Shown: one piece after another, positions 8,019-14,995 of the stretch
Layout: the number at the start of each line of letters is the position of its first letter
How positions within the stretch are numbered: the first letter of the stretch is position 1
From: Prevotella sp.
Lineage (GTDB): Bacteria > Bacteroidota > Bacteroidia > Bacteroidales > Bacteroidaceae
Direction of reading: 5' to 3'
Length of the DNA stretch: 38,037 nt
NCBI GenBank assembly: GCA_017467535.1
Contig: JAFUST010000001.1
Coordinates: 1 to 38,037, forward strand
The notes under the pieces: model-generated
The model's database searches: none
Told to the model about the DNA's origin: nothing
Seen by the model: only the letters and a program-made list of their open reading frames with translations
Translations under genes and position numbers: made by a program

Positions 8019-8070
8019 CAAAGCGAGGACTCGAACCTCTCTATACGCCTGCCGTCCAGGCTGCTTTGCG
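8019..8070 (-). other. tRNA-like remnant (T-arm plus acceptor-like stem)
   Basis: Read on the minus strand, CGCAAAGC and GCTTTG form an acceptor-like stem. Inside it sit a hairpin GCCTG-gacgg-CAGGC and a T-arm-like hairpin AGG-TTCGAGT-CCT with the canonical TTCGAGT loop. The D-arm is missing and the hairpin loop is five bases without a proper anticodon, so this is not a working tRNA. It may be the scar of an integration at a tRNA 3' end. Confidence 0.4.
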
Positions 8071-8087
8071 CAAAATATAACAGAGTT

Positions 8088-8612
8088 TTACTTTTTATCC
8101 TTCTTTAGAATGAAACCCAAACCACCGAGAGAATAGTTTCTTCTTGCTTGATTGCGTATGTTATTATCAACATTTTCAATTGGTTTAAGGCTATCGTTAG
8201 TTATCTCACTTGATATATTTATCTTCTCTTGCATAGAGCCCAAATCTCTGTTAATCTTTATAACCTGATCCACCATTTGCTCGGTACTTCTGCTCAAGAT
8301 ATTAGTATAGGTCTCAATAGATTTTACAGCCGTTTTCACCGCATTCCATTGCTGAGAAGATTCCTTCATTGAGTAGAAAGAGTACATGATAGCAAATATT
8401 GACAAGACGATAGACAACAGCGTCGCTGTAAATGATAGGAATGTCATTATCCTGTGTTCGAACATCTGGATATTTGTGCAAAGTAGGGCAGCAAGTATCA
8501 CTATGATGACTATAAGCGAACAGATTACCCACCAGTAGTGGGCAAGGCTAGTTCCCTTTTCTGCCATACCCTGATCGTGATTATCTTGATTGAGTCGAAT
8601 TGTTGTCCTCAT
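8088..8612 (-). CDS. Two-span membrane protein with C-terminal helical region, unknown function
   Basis: About 174 residues from the ATG at 8612. A longer start at 8666 would overlap the upstream gene by 86 bases, and a shorter ATG at 8567 would avoid overlap altogether; the choice is open. Two adjacent membrane helices (WWVICSLIVIIVILAALLC and MTFLSFTATLLSIVLSIFAIMY) are followed by about 80 residues of polar, probably coiled-coil helix (AVKSIETYTNILSRSTEQMV) and a basic end. This topology resembles small membrane modules with a cytoplasmic coiled coil. No enzymatic motif is seen. It overlaps or abuts the upstream gene, so the two are probably co-transcribed. Confidence 0.65.
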   Translation of the reverse strand: MRTTIRLNQDNHDQGMAEKGTSLAHYWWVICSLIVIIVILAALLCTNIQMFEHRIMTFLSFTATLLSIVLSIFAIMYSFYSMKESSQQWNAVKTAVKSIETYTNILSRSTEQMVDQVIKINRDLGSMQEKINISSEITNDSLKPIENVDNNIRNQARRNYSLGGLGFILKKDKK

Positions 8613-9000
8613 TGTTCGTCTTTGTTTCTGGATTATCCAACTCAGATACTCGTTCTCTATATTCATTTATCACATCAGTCAATAACTTGATGAGTCTACC
8701 GATAAGAGCATGCCCGTTTTCTTTGGAATAGACAAAGCAGTCAGCAACTATCCATGGTCTATTGTCTATTTCCAATATCTTGGCCACCTTGAATTGCTGG
8801 TTGATTTCAGCAATGATGTCTCTCCGCTCTTTAACGTCATGATCTTCTATCTTGGGCAAAAACATCCGGAAGAAGAAAGGGTCATCTGGAAACGAGCGAA
8901 AAAGGAAATACAGTCCATTGACGCTGAATACGACATCATTGTCATCTCGCATCGCCGCTAATCCATTTTCCTCCAAGTATTCGTCCAGTATCTTTCTCAT
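8581..9000 (-). CDS. YbjN/secretion-chaperone-like small protein
   Basis: 139 residues, cytoplasmic, with no signal peptide. The order of segments (helix MRKILDEYLEENG, strands DVVFSVNGLYFLFRSF and FFFRMFLPKI, helix ERRDIIAEINQQF, strands AKILEIDNRPWIVADCFVY, long C-terminal helix) matches the YbjN or type III chaperone-like fold. Such proteins often bind partners rather than catalyse reactions. It is paired with the membrane protein downstream. The fold assignment rests on pattern only and the function is unknown. Confidence 0.65.
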   Translation of the reverse strand: MRKILDEYLEENGLAAMRDDNDVVFSVNGLYFLFRSFPDDPFFFRMFLPKIEDHDVKERRDIIAEINQQFKVAKILEIDNRPWIVADCFVYSKENGHALIGRLIKLLTDVINEYRERVSELDNPETKTNNEDNNSTQSR

Positions 9001-9029
9001 TGTCAGAATTGACTAATTGCTTTATAAAT

Positions 9030-9061
9030 CTGGGGCGTAAGGCACAATGCCTGCGCCCCAG
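9030..9061. terminator. Strong hairpin downstream of the 48-residue ORF
   Basis: CTGGGGCG and CGCCCCAG pair perfectly and enclose a second stem AGGCA/TGCCT. On the plus strand it is followed by a T-rich stretch; on the minus strand, the direction of the genes here, the tail is AT-rich but weak. Probably a terminator or 3' end stabiliser. Confidence 0.6.
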
Positions 9062-9091
9062 AATTTTTGTTTACTAATTAGTGTTCACTGA

Positions 9092-9238
9092 TTAATCATC
9101 ATCATAACTGGGACCATCACCAGTATCTTCACCAGGAATAGTTACACCAGTGTTGGTGCCATCGCTAGCGCAAACAATCTTGCATGCCTCAATGACCACA
9201 GCCTCCATATCAGGAGTAATATATGCTTTCTTGTTCAT
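9092..9238 (-). CDS. 48-residue small protein downstream of surface-protein gene
   Basis: A complete ORF with ATG at 9238 and TAA at 9092. It begins MNKKAYITPDMEAVVIEA and continues with two cysteines (ACKIVCAS), a Gly/Thr-rich middle and an acidic end (GPSYDDD). The N-terminal pattern (Lys-rich, Y-x-x-P-x-x-E) is like many short Bacteroidales proteins of unknown role that I recall, but no function can be given. It lies between two strong hairpins and shares the strand of the large surface protein upstream, so it may be expressed from its transcript or separately. Confidence 0.6.
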   Translation of the reverse strand: MNKKAYITPDMEAVVIEACKIVCASDGTNTGVTIPGEDTGDGPSYDDD

Positions 9239-9273
9239 CTTATTTCTTCTTTAATTTTGTTTGAAATGAAAGA

Positions 9274-9313
9274 GAGTTCGCCCACGCTCTTTTATAAATA
9301 GGTGAGCGAACTC
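9274..9313 (-). terminator. Hairpin after the large surface-protein gene
   Basis: GAGTTCGC and GCGAACTC pair perfectly, with extra pairs inside. On the minus strand it is followed by a pyrimidine-rich TCTCTTTCATTTC. It separates the surface-protein stop (9334) from the small ORF and could be a partial terminator. Confidence 0.6.
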
Positions 9314-9333
9314 CTGTTAGCATTCGGTGCTAT

Positions 9334-12309
9334 TTACTTAATAACGATCTTCTTACCGTTGTTGATGTAAACACCCTTCTGAGTGGGAACACCCTGCAGT
9401 TTCACACCATTCAGCGTGTACCAGCCCTGTGCGGGAACGAGTTCTCCATCTGCAGTGATAGCGCTGATAGCAGTTGTGCTGCCATCGGCCTCTTCAATGT
9501 AGATACGTGCCTCTGATGCAGGCTCACCGCTGACTGTAGTAAGGTAAGCATCGAAACCACGGAGAGAAGCCTTCGTTGAATTCATACCGAGATTAATAGC
9601 GTCAGTTGAGGTATTAAGCCAGTAGACAAGATTCTCTACATCACCTTCATCGATAGTATTCTTAATCACCCACACATCGTTCTGCTCAGTGACAGTCTTC
9701 GGAGCAACGATGCTAACCTTATTGAAGGTAACATCTGACAACTTCACCTTAGACTCGACCTTCACCAGGAACGGAGTGTAAGCAGGAATAGCATCAAGAG
9801 AAACCTTGAAACTCAGTCTATCACCAGTCTGCTGGAATCTGTCAAAGATAGCGTAAGAATTAACCGTGTTGCAGAACTCGAACGGAGTAATGTCGAACGG
9901 CAGAGAGATAGAATACCACTGACCTGCGTTCAGAGTCTTGTGATTGATCTTGATATTCAACTTCTTGCCAGCATTCTCAGTCAACAAGACAGTATTTGTC
10001 TTTGCAGCAGAATATTGAACATTGGCAGCATCCAACTCAATCACTTCACTTGTTGTTGCAGTCAACTGGCCTGGCTGAGCAGTGAGGGTATAGTTGTTCT
10101 GGGCGGCGTTGTATGCAGTCACACCAGCAGCAACGATGATGATACCATTGTAGTACACACCATTCTCAGCATCACCAGAAGCAACAGTACCATGAGTCAG
10201 GGCGTGTGCAACCAACTTGTCGGAGGCATCAATGTCAGTATTTTCTGATTCATCCTTTACAAGAACACCAGCCGTCACATTGTAAGCCAATGACAGAGCA
10301 TTGTAGATAGCGGTCAGGTCATCACCTGTTGGAGCGGTACCTTCAAACGTAATGGTCGTAGCGCCAGCCTCTGCGGTGACAGTCTCGCCAACCATGTGGA
10401 CCTGGGGTGCGGCCTTAACTGTCAGAGCAGCACGTTTGATGGTGTATGTTCCGTCGTATGTATCTACTGCATCGATAGTGATATCATAGTTGGTGAGCGG
10501 AGAGAGTGCGGCAATCAGAGCCGTTTTGTCGAACGTAATAGTGTAGTCACCAGCAGGAGCATTGGTAGCATCCTTACTTTCAGGATACTGAACGGTCAGC
10601 GAAGCATTAACAGCAGCACGGATTTCGTCAGTGATTTCTGCGTCATCCACACCGACAATCTCTGCTGTAAGAGCAGACTGGGTTCCCTTATAGGTAGAAT
10701 TTGCATTGTTAGCCCAAACCTCAACACCACCGATGGCATTGATCTTGAAAGTACCAGCCTCAGCAATCGTGAATTCGTAGTTGTCGTAAGTGACCCCCTG
10801 AGGAAGAGTAGCGGTGAGCGTATAAGTGCCGGCATTTGTATTGCCAGTTCTAGTCAGAGAGACCTTCTTACCATCAGCGAAGATGGTAGCGAAGTCATCA
10901 CCCGTGGCCAGACCTGTACCGTCGCTTACACCAGTGATAACACCTTCGTCGTTCTTAACTGGAGTACCAATCCAAAGGTCGGCCTCAGCAGCATCGGTAG
11001 CCTCCTGGAACTTCTTCGAATTATTTGTACCAAAGTCATAGTCGACGCTCTTCGGAGTGATAGACACTTCTTTCTTGCTGACAATTATCTTACCCACGTT
11101 ACCTACCTTCACGTTGTAGTTCTTGATCTTGGCCTGATCTTCTGCAGACAAGATGGCGCGTACCTGATAGGTACCAGCATTCAGGATAGTAGCATCTGAT
11201 GATTCGACTTCCTCGGCAGAAGCGGTGGTTCCATCAAACAACTTCAGAGTGATTGTTGCAGTATTCAGAATGGCACCCTTCAGCATATTACCCTCCAAGT
11301 CTGACTCAAGCACATCTACCCACTGCAGGTGAGCAGCATTTGACAGTTTGTAGTCGTCAACGCCCGTGTAGAACTTCTGGTGAGAGTATGTGAGTTCGTC
11401 ACCAACAGTGCGCAACTGCACAGTCTTTCTGTTAATGGTGTAGGTCTTGCTGGCCTCACCAGAGTAGTTATCGCCAGCAGCGGTAATGGTTACGGTGTAA
11501 GCACCAGCATCAATAATCTGCTCTGCCGTCTTGGCATCCTCACCCAATTTATAGGAAACCGTGTAGTCAGTTGTCAGGGCGATTGCGTTACTTCCGTCAG
11601 TGACAGTCACCGTAGGAGCCTGAGCAGCACCGGTAAACGTCTTTGCAGTCATGTCGGCAATCATGGAAGCAGCAAGCGCCTTCTTGTTAACAGTCAGCGT
11701 ATTAGTCTGTGGAGTGAAGGTGTAGTTGGTAGAAGTAAGACCACTCACAACAGGAGTCACGATGTAATTCTGTGCCTTACCTTTTGTAGCATGACCAGCC
11801 TCATAAGCCACATCGTCTTTCGTGGTGGTGAAGGTAACTGTACCGCTGTAAACGCCACTCTTGGGATTTTCTTCTTCGTCCAAGTCAGAGGCAGCGAAAC
11901 CTGAGAACGTAGCGGTGTAGGCAGGAATTGGGTCACCAAAAGTAATGGCCGCAGGATTTGACAAGCCTACCGTCACCTCCTTCTTGGTAATGTTGAAGGT
12001 TGTCGTGTTGGCTGTGGGCTGTACATGGGTACCGCTGTTGGTGACGGTCACGGTATAAGTACCGAAGTCCTTGATGGTCGCCTTGTCCCAAGAAATAGTC
12101 CAACCATTTTCACCATTCGTAATGGTAACATCCTGGGCATGGTCTGTACCGTTGTACAACTTGACAACAGGGGCCTTTACAGTACCGTCGTAGGGAACTG
12201 AACTTGCGTCGTCGATTGTCGCCGTAACAGTCCAGTTACCATAACTGTCCGCCCATCCTGCCAACGGCAAGAGCGACAATAACATCAAAATAAGAAAATT
12301 TTTTCTCAT
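9334..12309 (-). CDS. Large repetitive surface protein with MBG/YDG-type repeats and T9SS-like C-terminal tail
   Basis: 991 residues with signal peptide MRKNFLILMLLSLLPLAGWA. The middle is built of several Ig-like repeats of about 80-100 residues, with recurring phrases such as DAGAYTVTITA, NAGTYTLTATLP and APAGDYTITF that each end in short KK or NRK linkers (FNITKKEVTV, LTVNKKALAA, YTINRKTVQL). This is the MBG/YDG-type repeat pattern of bacterial adhesins. A later beta-rich domain (about 790-930) leads to the tail GWYTLNGVKLQGVPTQKGVY followed by a basic end, which resembles the T9SS sorting tails of Prevotella-like bacteria. It is therefore probably exported by the Por system encoded at 25731-31702 and held at the surface. 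The repeats suggest a role in attachment; the ligand is unknown. Confidence 0.88.
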   Translation of the reverse strand: MRKNFLILMLLSLLPLAGWADSYGNWTVTATIDDASSVPYDGTVKAPVVKLYNGTDHAQDVTITNGENGWTISWDKATIKDFGTYTVTVTNSGTHVQPTANTTTFNITKKEVTVGLSNPAAITFGDPIPAYTATFSGFAASDLDEEENPKSGVYSGTVTFTTTKDDVAYEAGHATKGKAQNYIVTPVVSGLTSTNYTFTPQTNTLTVNKKALAASMIADMTAKTFTGAAQAPTVTVTDGSNAIALTTDYTVSYKLGEDAKTAEQIIDAGAYTVTITAAGDNYSGEASKTYTINRKTVQLRTVGDELTYSHQKFYTGVDDYKLSNAAHLQWVDVLESDLEGNMLKGAILNTATITLKLFDGTTASAEEVESSDATILNAGTYQVRAILSAEDQAKIKNYNVKVGNVGKIIVSKKEVSITPKSVDYDFGTNNSKKFQEATDAAEADLWIGTPVKNDEGVITGVSDGTGLATGDDFATIFADGKKVSLTRTGNTNAGTYTLTATLPQGVTYDNYEFTIAEAGTFKINAIGGVEVWANNANSTYKGTQSALTAEIVGVDDAEITDEIRAAVNASLTVQYPESKDATNAPAGDYTITFDKTALIAALSPLTNYDITIDAVDTYDGTYTIKRAALTVKAAPQVHMVGETVTAEAGATTITFEGTAPTGDDLTAIYNALSLAYNVTAGVLVKDESENTDIDASDKLVAHALTHGTVASGDAENGVYYNGIIIVAAGVTAYNAAQNNYTLTAQPGQLTATTSEVIELDAANVQYSAAKTNTVLLTENAGKKLNIKINHKTLNAGQWYSISLPFDITPFEFCNTVNSYAIFDRFQQTGDRLSFKVSLDAIPAYTPFLVKVESKVKLSDVTFNKVSIVAPKTVTEQNDVWVIKNTIDEGDVENLVYWLNTSTDAINLGMNSTKASLRGFDAYLTTVSGEPASEARIYIEEADGSTTAISAITADGELVPAQGWYTLNGVKLQGVPTQKGVYINNGKKIVIK

Positions 12310-12526
12310 AATGCTTTGTTTTAAATTGTTAATAAATAAATTGTTAATAAAGAATGTATTCGTTTCTTGTTTTCTTTTCTCTCATTTGAGGTTTCTTCGA
12401 CCACGCCTGATCTCAGAAAGATGAGCACACAGCGGTGCTGGCCAGTTTCTCCCCCAAACTGACGACCTTCACGCAGAGTTCCTATTGATGGATGCCATCA
12501 TTGCCTCGCTATGGCGGAAGCAAATT

Positions 12527-12554
12527 CTTCACTCTTCACTATTCACTCTTCACT
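12527..12554. repeat. 28-bp block of four heptamers in the leader
   Basis: Three exact CTTCACT units and one ATTCACT unit run without gap. This is the most regular block in the window and lies outside any gene, right beside the T-run of the structured RNA. Confidence 0.8.
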
Positions 12555-12569
12555 TAAAAATATGGAAAC

Positions 12570-12670
12570 AAAAAAGACGTGGGAGTTTGTATCTCTCCGC
12601 GCCTATCCCTGTTGTCAGGCTCTAGCATTGCCCCTTCATAAGGATAAGCAACGTAGAGCCTGCCCACGTC
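12570..12670 (-). ncRNA. Structured leader RNA or attenuator ending in a U-run
   Basis: On the minus strand GACGTGGG and CCCACGTC close a stem of 8 bp. Directly inside, CAGGCTCT pairs with AGAGCCTG (8 bp), and this encloses further TTGC/GCAA and CCTT/AAGG stems. A run TTTTTTG follows the outer stem, as in an intrinsic terminator. Immediately upstream a GTCAGG/CCTGAC stem would use the same GAC bases as the outer stem, so the two could be mutually exclusive, as in an attenuator. I cannot match it to a known riboswitch class. Confidence 0.55.
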
Positions 12671-13003
12671 AGGCGATATACATATACACACTACCACCTG
12701 ACACACTCCCCCTCCGCTTTGGGCTATATATGCTAAGATGGTACGCCTCCTCGCGGAGGGTACACCTTATTATATATAAGGGGAAATATCAGGCGCAGGG
12801 TGTGATATAATCATCAACCCAAACGTAGACGTCTCTGTTGCATCACCGCTGTATGAAGATTCAAACTTGCTAGATTTGACAAACACAGACAGGTAACGTC
12901 AAGAAAACGTCTTTCCGAGACTGGCCGTACAACTGGCCTGAGGCCTCGTTCCACAAAATATATTTTGCAAACCCACCCACGCAAGGGCAGGCTATTTCGG
13001 GTG

Positions 13004-13034
13004 CAAAGATAAACATAATTTTCCAATCACCAAA
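13004..13034 (-). promoter_or_regulatory. Consensus Bacteroidota promoter facing the surface-protein leader
   Basis: On the minus strand TTTG (13031-13034), a 19-base spacer and TATCTTTG (13004-13011) match the Bacteroidota -33/-7 consensus exactly. Confidence 0.72.
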
Positions 13035-13089
13035 GAATTTTAAGAAAAAATGTGCGATTTTTTATTCTTTGGAAAGAAATTGGCGAGAA

Positions 13090-13265
13090 TTATCTGGTCA
13101 ATCCAAGCGTTGGAAGGACTTGTGCCGAGCGTTGGAACAAAGTGTTCCGAGCGTCTGAACAAAGTGTTCCAAGCCTTGGAACAAAGTGTTTCAGGGCTCG
13201 GAACAAAATGTTCCAAGGCCTGGAACGCCTCGTTTCAAAGCATCGGAGAACGACTCGGGCTTTTC
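13090..13265. repeat. Tandem array of 22-bp imperfect repeats beside waaA
   Basis: Units of exactly 22 bp run in register from 13112 to 13243 (six units), with decayed units on both sides. The typical unit is GGAACAAAGTGTTCC plus seven variable bases, so each contains a short palindrome (GGAAC/GTTCC). It lies just past the waaA stop, between waaA and the divergent promoter region, and contains no credible gene. Confidence 0.8.
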
Positions 13266-13616
13266 AGGACGAAATCAGAGGAAGACGTCGGAGAGTATCT
13301 TGTCGGTGGCACCGGCCTGACCGTTGACGTAGGCGGCAGCCTGCTGGCCGGCCTGCTGCAGGAAGGGGGCATCGGCAGAGAAGCGGTCCATGAGGCGCTG
13401 GAAGTCCTCATAGCAGGTGATCTCGAAGCCGCCGCCCTGGGCCTTCAGGCCCTGAGCCTCCTGGAACTTCTGGTTCTCCGGGCCGAAGATGACGGGTACG
13501 CCCCAGACGGCTGCCTCGAGGGTGTTGTGGATGCCCACGCCGAAGCCGCCGCCCACGTAGGCCACGGTGGCATAGCGGTAGATGCTGGAGAGCAGGGCGA
13601 AGCAGTCGATGATGAA

Positions 13617-13652
13617 AGCCCCCCCTACTGCCCCCTAGGGGGCTTATTTAGA
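13617..13652. repeat. P2 palindrome, single copy carrying the waaA stop codons
   Basis: AGCCCCCCCTACTG followed by CCCCCTAGGGGGC is the same unit as at 13836, but with one base change that makes TAG and a neighbouring TAA in the waaA frame. Compared with the readable copy, GAA became TAA and TCG became TAG. Confidence 0.8.
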
Positions 13653-13835
13653 CTGTAGGGTGGTGTAGCGGGTGACCTGACGGTCGTCCAGTAGTTTCTC
13701 TATCTGCTGGAGGTGGTCTTCGCCGATGACGTGGGGGGCGATGATCAGGCGCCACTCCGGGTGCTCACGGAAATAGCGGATGAAGATTTCTTCGTCAGGC
13801 GGCCACGACGAGCCGGCCACAAACACTTTGGGACA

Positions 13836-13926
13836 AGCCCCCCCTACTGCCCCCGAGGGGGCTTCTGTAGTATTGCTGTTGAGAAACAGAACTATCGTGT
13901 CCCCCTCGGGGGACGAAAGGGGGGCC
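13836..13926. repeat. 91-bp P2 inverted-repeat pair inside waaA, read in-frame
   Basis: Two arms (left from 13836, right ending at 13926) are inverted copies starting with a run of Cs on the outer edges, each with an internal CCCCCGAGGGGG-type hairpin. A small CTGTT/AACAG stem lies at the centre. In the waaA frame it encodes the insert SSPEGDTIVLF ... APSGAVGGA. It looks like a nuclease-less (MITE-like) form of the element at 14559-15046. Confidence 0.85.
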
Positions 13927-14558
13927 ACTTCTTTTACCTGCAGCACGCGATCGAAGCGGGTGTCGCCGGTGACGGTGGCGTTGGTCAGGCCGATGGTGGC
14001 GAGCAACTGGCGGCTCTGCTCGTTCTGCACGTAGAAGTGGGTGAAGCAGCGCAGCACGCGGCCATACTGGTGGCCGTACCAGCGGAAGAAGACCTGGCCA
14101 GGACGGAAGATGCTACTGACGCTATAGACGGGCACGCCGCGGTGCTTCAGGATATGCAGATAGTTGTACCAGAACTCGTACTTGATGAAGAAGGCCATCT
14201 CGGGGCGGATGGTGCGCAGGAAGCGGCGGGCGTTGCGGATGGTGTCGAGCGGCAGGTAGCAGATGATGTCGGCCCCGGCATAGTTCTTGCGCACCTCGTA
14301 GCCGGAGGGCGAGAAGAAGGTGAGCAGGATCTTCAGTTCGGGGTGGTCGCGCTTGATCTGCTCCATGAGGGGGCGGCCCTGCTCAAACTCGCCGAGCGAG
14401 GCGGCGTGGAACCAGACGTAGCGGGCCGAGGGGTCTACTTTCTCGCGGAGCACGTGGAAGGCGTCGCGCTCGCCGCGCCACATCTTGCGTACCTTCTCGT
14501 TGAAGAGGCTGTAGACGGCCACGCCCAGCAGGTAGAGATAGATAATCAGGTTGTACAT

Positions 14559-14598
14559 GGAGCCCCCCCTTCTGCCCCCGAGGGGGCTACTATAGTTT
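14559..14598. repeat. P2 palindrome, left arm of the DUF559 unit
   Basis: The arm starts one base upstream of the waaA ATG (14556-14558) and so replaces its normal upstream region. The CCCCCGAGGGGG core can fold into a hairpin in the RNA just before the waaA start. Confidence 0.82.
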
Positions 14599-14616
14599 TG
14601 TTGGTTGTATTATTCA

Positions 14617-14985
14617 TCACAGATTCGCTTCTATGGTCTGCAATACTTTATTAACATCATTAAACAACTCTTCGTTGGTGAATCTCACCACCCTGTAGCC
14701 TCTGTCCTCCAGCCACTCCTGCCGCAATGCATCTGAGACTTGCTGATGTGGCATCTGATGGTATCCCCCATCCAGTTCGACAACCAGTTTACTCGGCAGA
14801 CAAGCAAAGTCTACTATATACCCCCCAATGATATGCTGGCGTTTGAATGATACTCCCAGACCCTTAGCCTTCAGATAGTTCCACAGCAACTCTTCTGCCT
14901 CGGAAGGATGATTTCGGTTGTAGCGCGCATAATCCCGAAGGAGGGTATAAAGAGTTTTGTCTGCGGTCTGGTAGTCGTATGCCAT
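14617..14985 (-). CDS. DUF559 family endonuclease-like protein
   Basis: 122 residues. The family belongs to the PD-(D/E)XK/Vsr-like nuclease group. Visible marks are the N-terminal helix region ARYNRNHPSEAEELLWNYLK, the strand LGVSFKRQHIIGGYIVDFAC (with the conserved D of the active site), the following KLVVELDGGYHQ (the E-x-D/H part) and DRGYRVVRFTNEEL near the end. Full length for the family. It starts 10 bases after the gltX stop and ends 19 bases before the left palindrome arm. Such proteins are assumed to cut DNA, but a specific role for this family is not established to my knowledge. Its bracketing by palindromes makes a role in their movement an attractive guess. Confidence 0.88.
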   Translation of the reverse strand: MAYDYQTADKTLYTLLRDYARYNRNHPSEAEELLWNYLKAKGLGVSFKRQHIIGGYIVDFACLPSKLVVELDGGYHQMPHQQVSDALRQEWLEDRGYRVVRFTNEELFNDVNKVLQTIEANL

Positions 14986-14995
14986 TCTTTGACAT

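Larger units (their letters stand above)
12310..13003 (-). promoter_or_regulatory. Long untranslated leader of the surface-protein gene
   Basis: No convincing gene is seen in this stretch. A consensus promoter at 13004-13034 faces it, and no TAnnTTTG motif lies nearer the ATG at 12309, so the transcript would have a leader of about 690 nt. It contains a structured RNA (12570-12670), further hairpins (CCTCC-tcgc-GGAGG near 12747, CCTTAT/ATAAGG near 12765), a heptamer block (12527-12554) and an AT-rich direct repeat (ATTTATTAACA) just before the gene. Small frames on either strand lack protein-like composition. Confidence 0.55.
13275..14558 (-). pseudogene. waaA: 3-deoxy-D-manno-octulosonate (Kdo) transferase, interrupted by two in-frame stops
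   Basis: The gene codes for the glycosyltransferase that adds Kdo to lipid A at the inner membrane. From the ATG at 14558 the frame gives an N-terminal membrane anchor (MYNLIIYLYLLGVAVYSLF), the acceptor domain (VWFHAASLGEFEQGRPL, LLTFFSPSGYEV) and the donor domain (VFVAGSSWPPDEEIF). At 13644 it meets TAA and a few codons later TAG, both inside a palindromic repeat. The same frame then continues to 13275 with the rest of the enzyme (LLSSIYRYATVAYVGGGFG, GIHNTLEAAVWGVPVIFGP, GATDKILSDVFL). Total length about 427 codons is normal. A second palindrome copy (13836-13926) is read through without stops. The gene is usually essential, so readthrough, a second copy elsewhere, or a consensus error are all possible. 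Confidence 0.87.

Noticed and set aside
8019-8070. Functional tRNA gene
   Set aside because: Too short, no D-arm and no seven-base anticodon loop.
12511-12810. A 99-codon plus-strand frame in the leader region
   Set aside because: It starts in a heptamer repeat, runs through an RNA hairpin and has no protein-like pattern.
12814-13026. A 70-codon minus-strand frame in the leader
   Set aside because: Its start lies upstream of the predicted transcription start and its composition is not convincing, though the leader might be conserved as RNA.
13090-13265. 22-bp array as a CRISPR
   Set aside because: There are no constant repeats with unique spacers of about 30 bp and no cas genes; the units are direct imperfect repeats without spacers.
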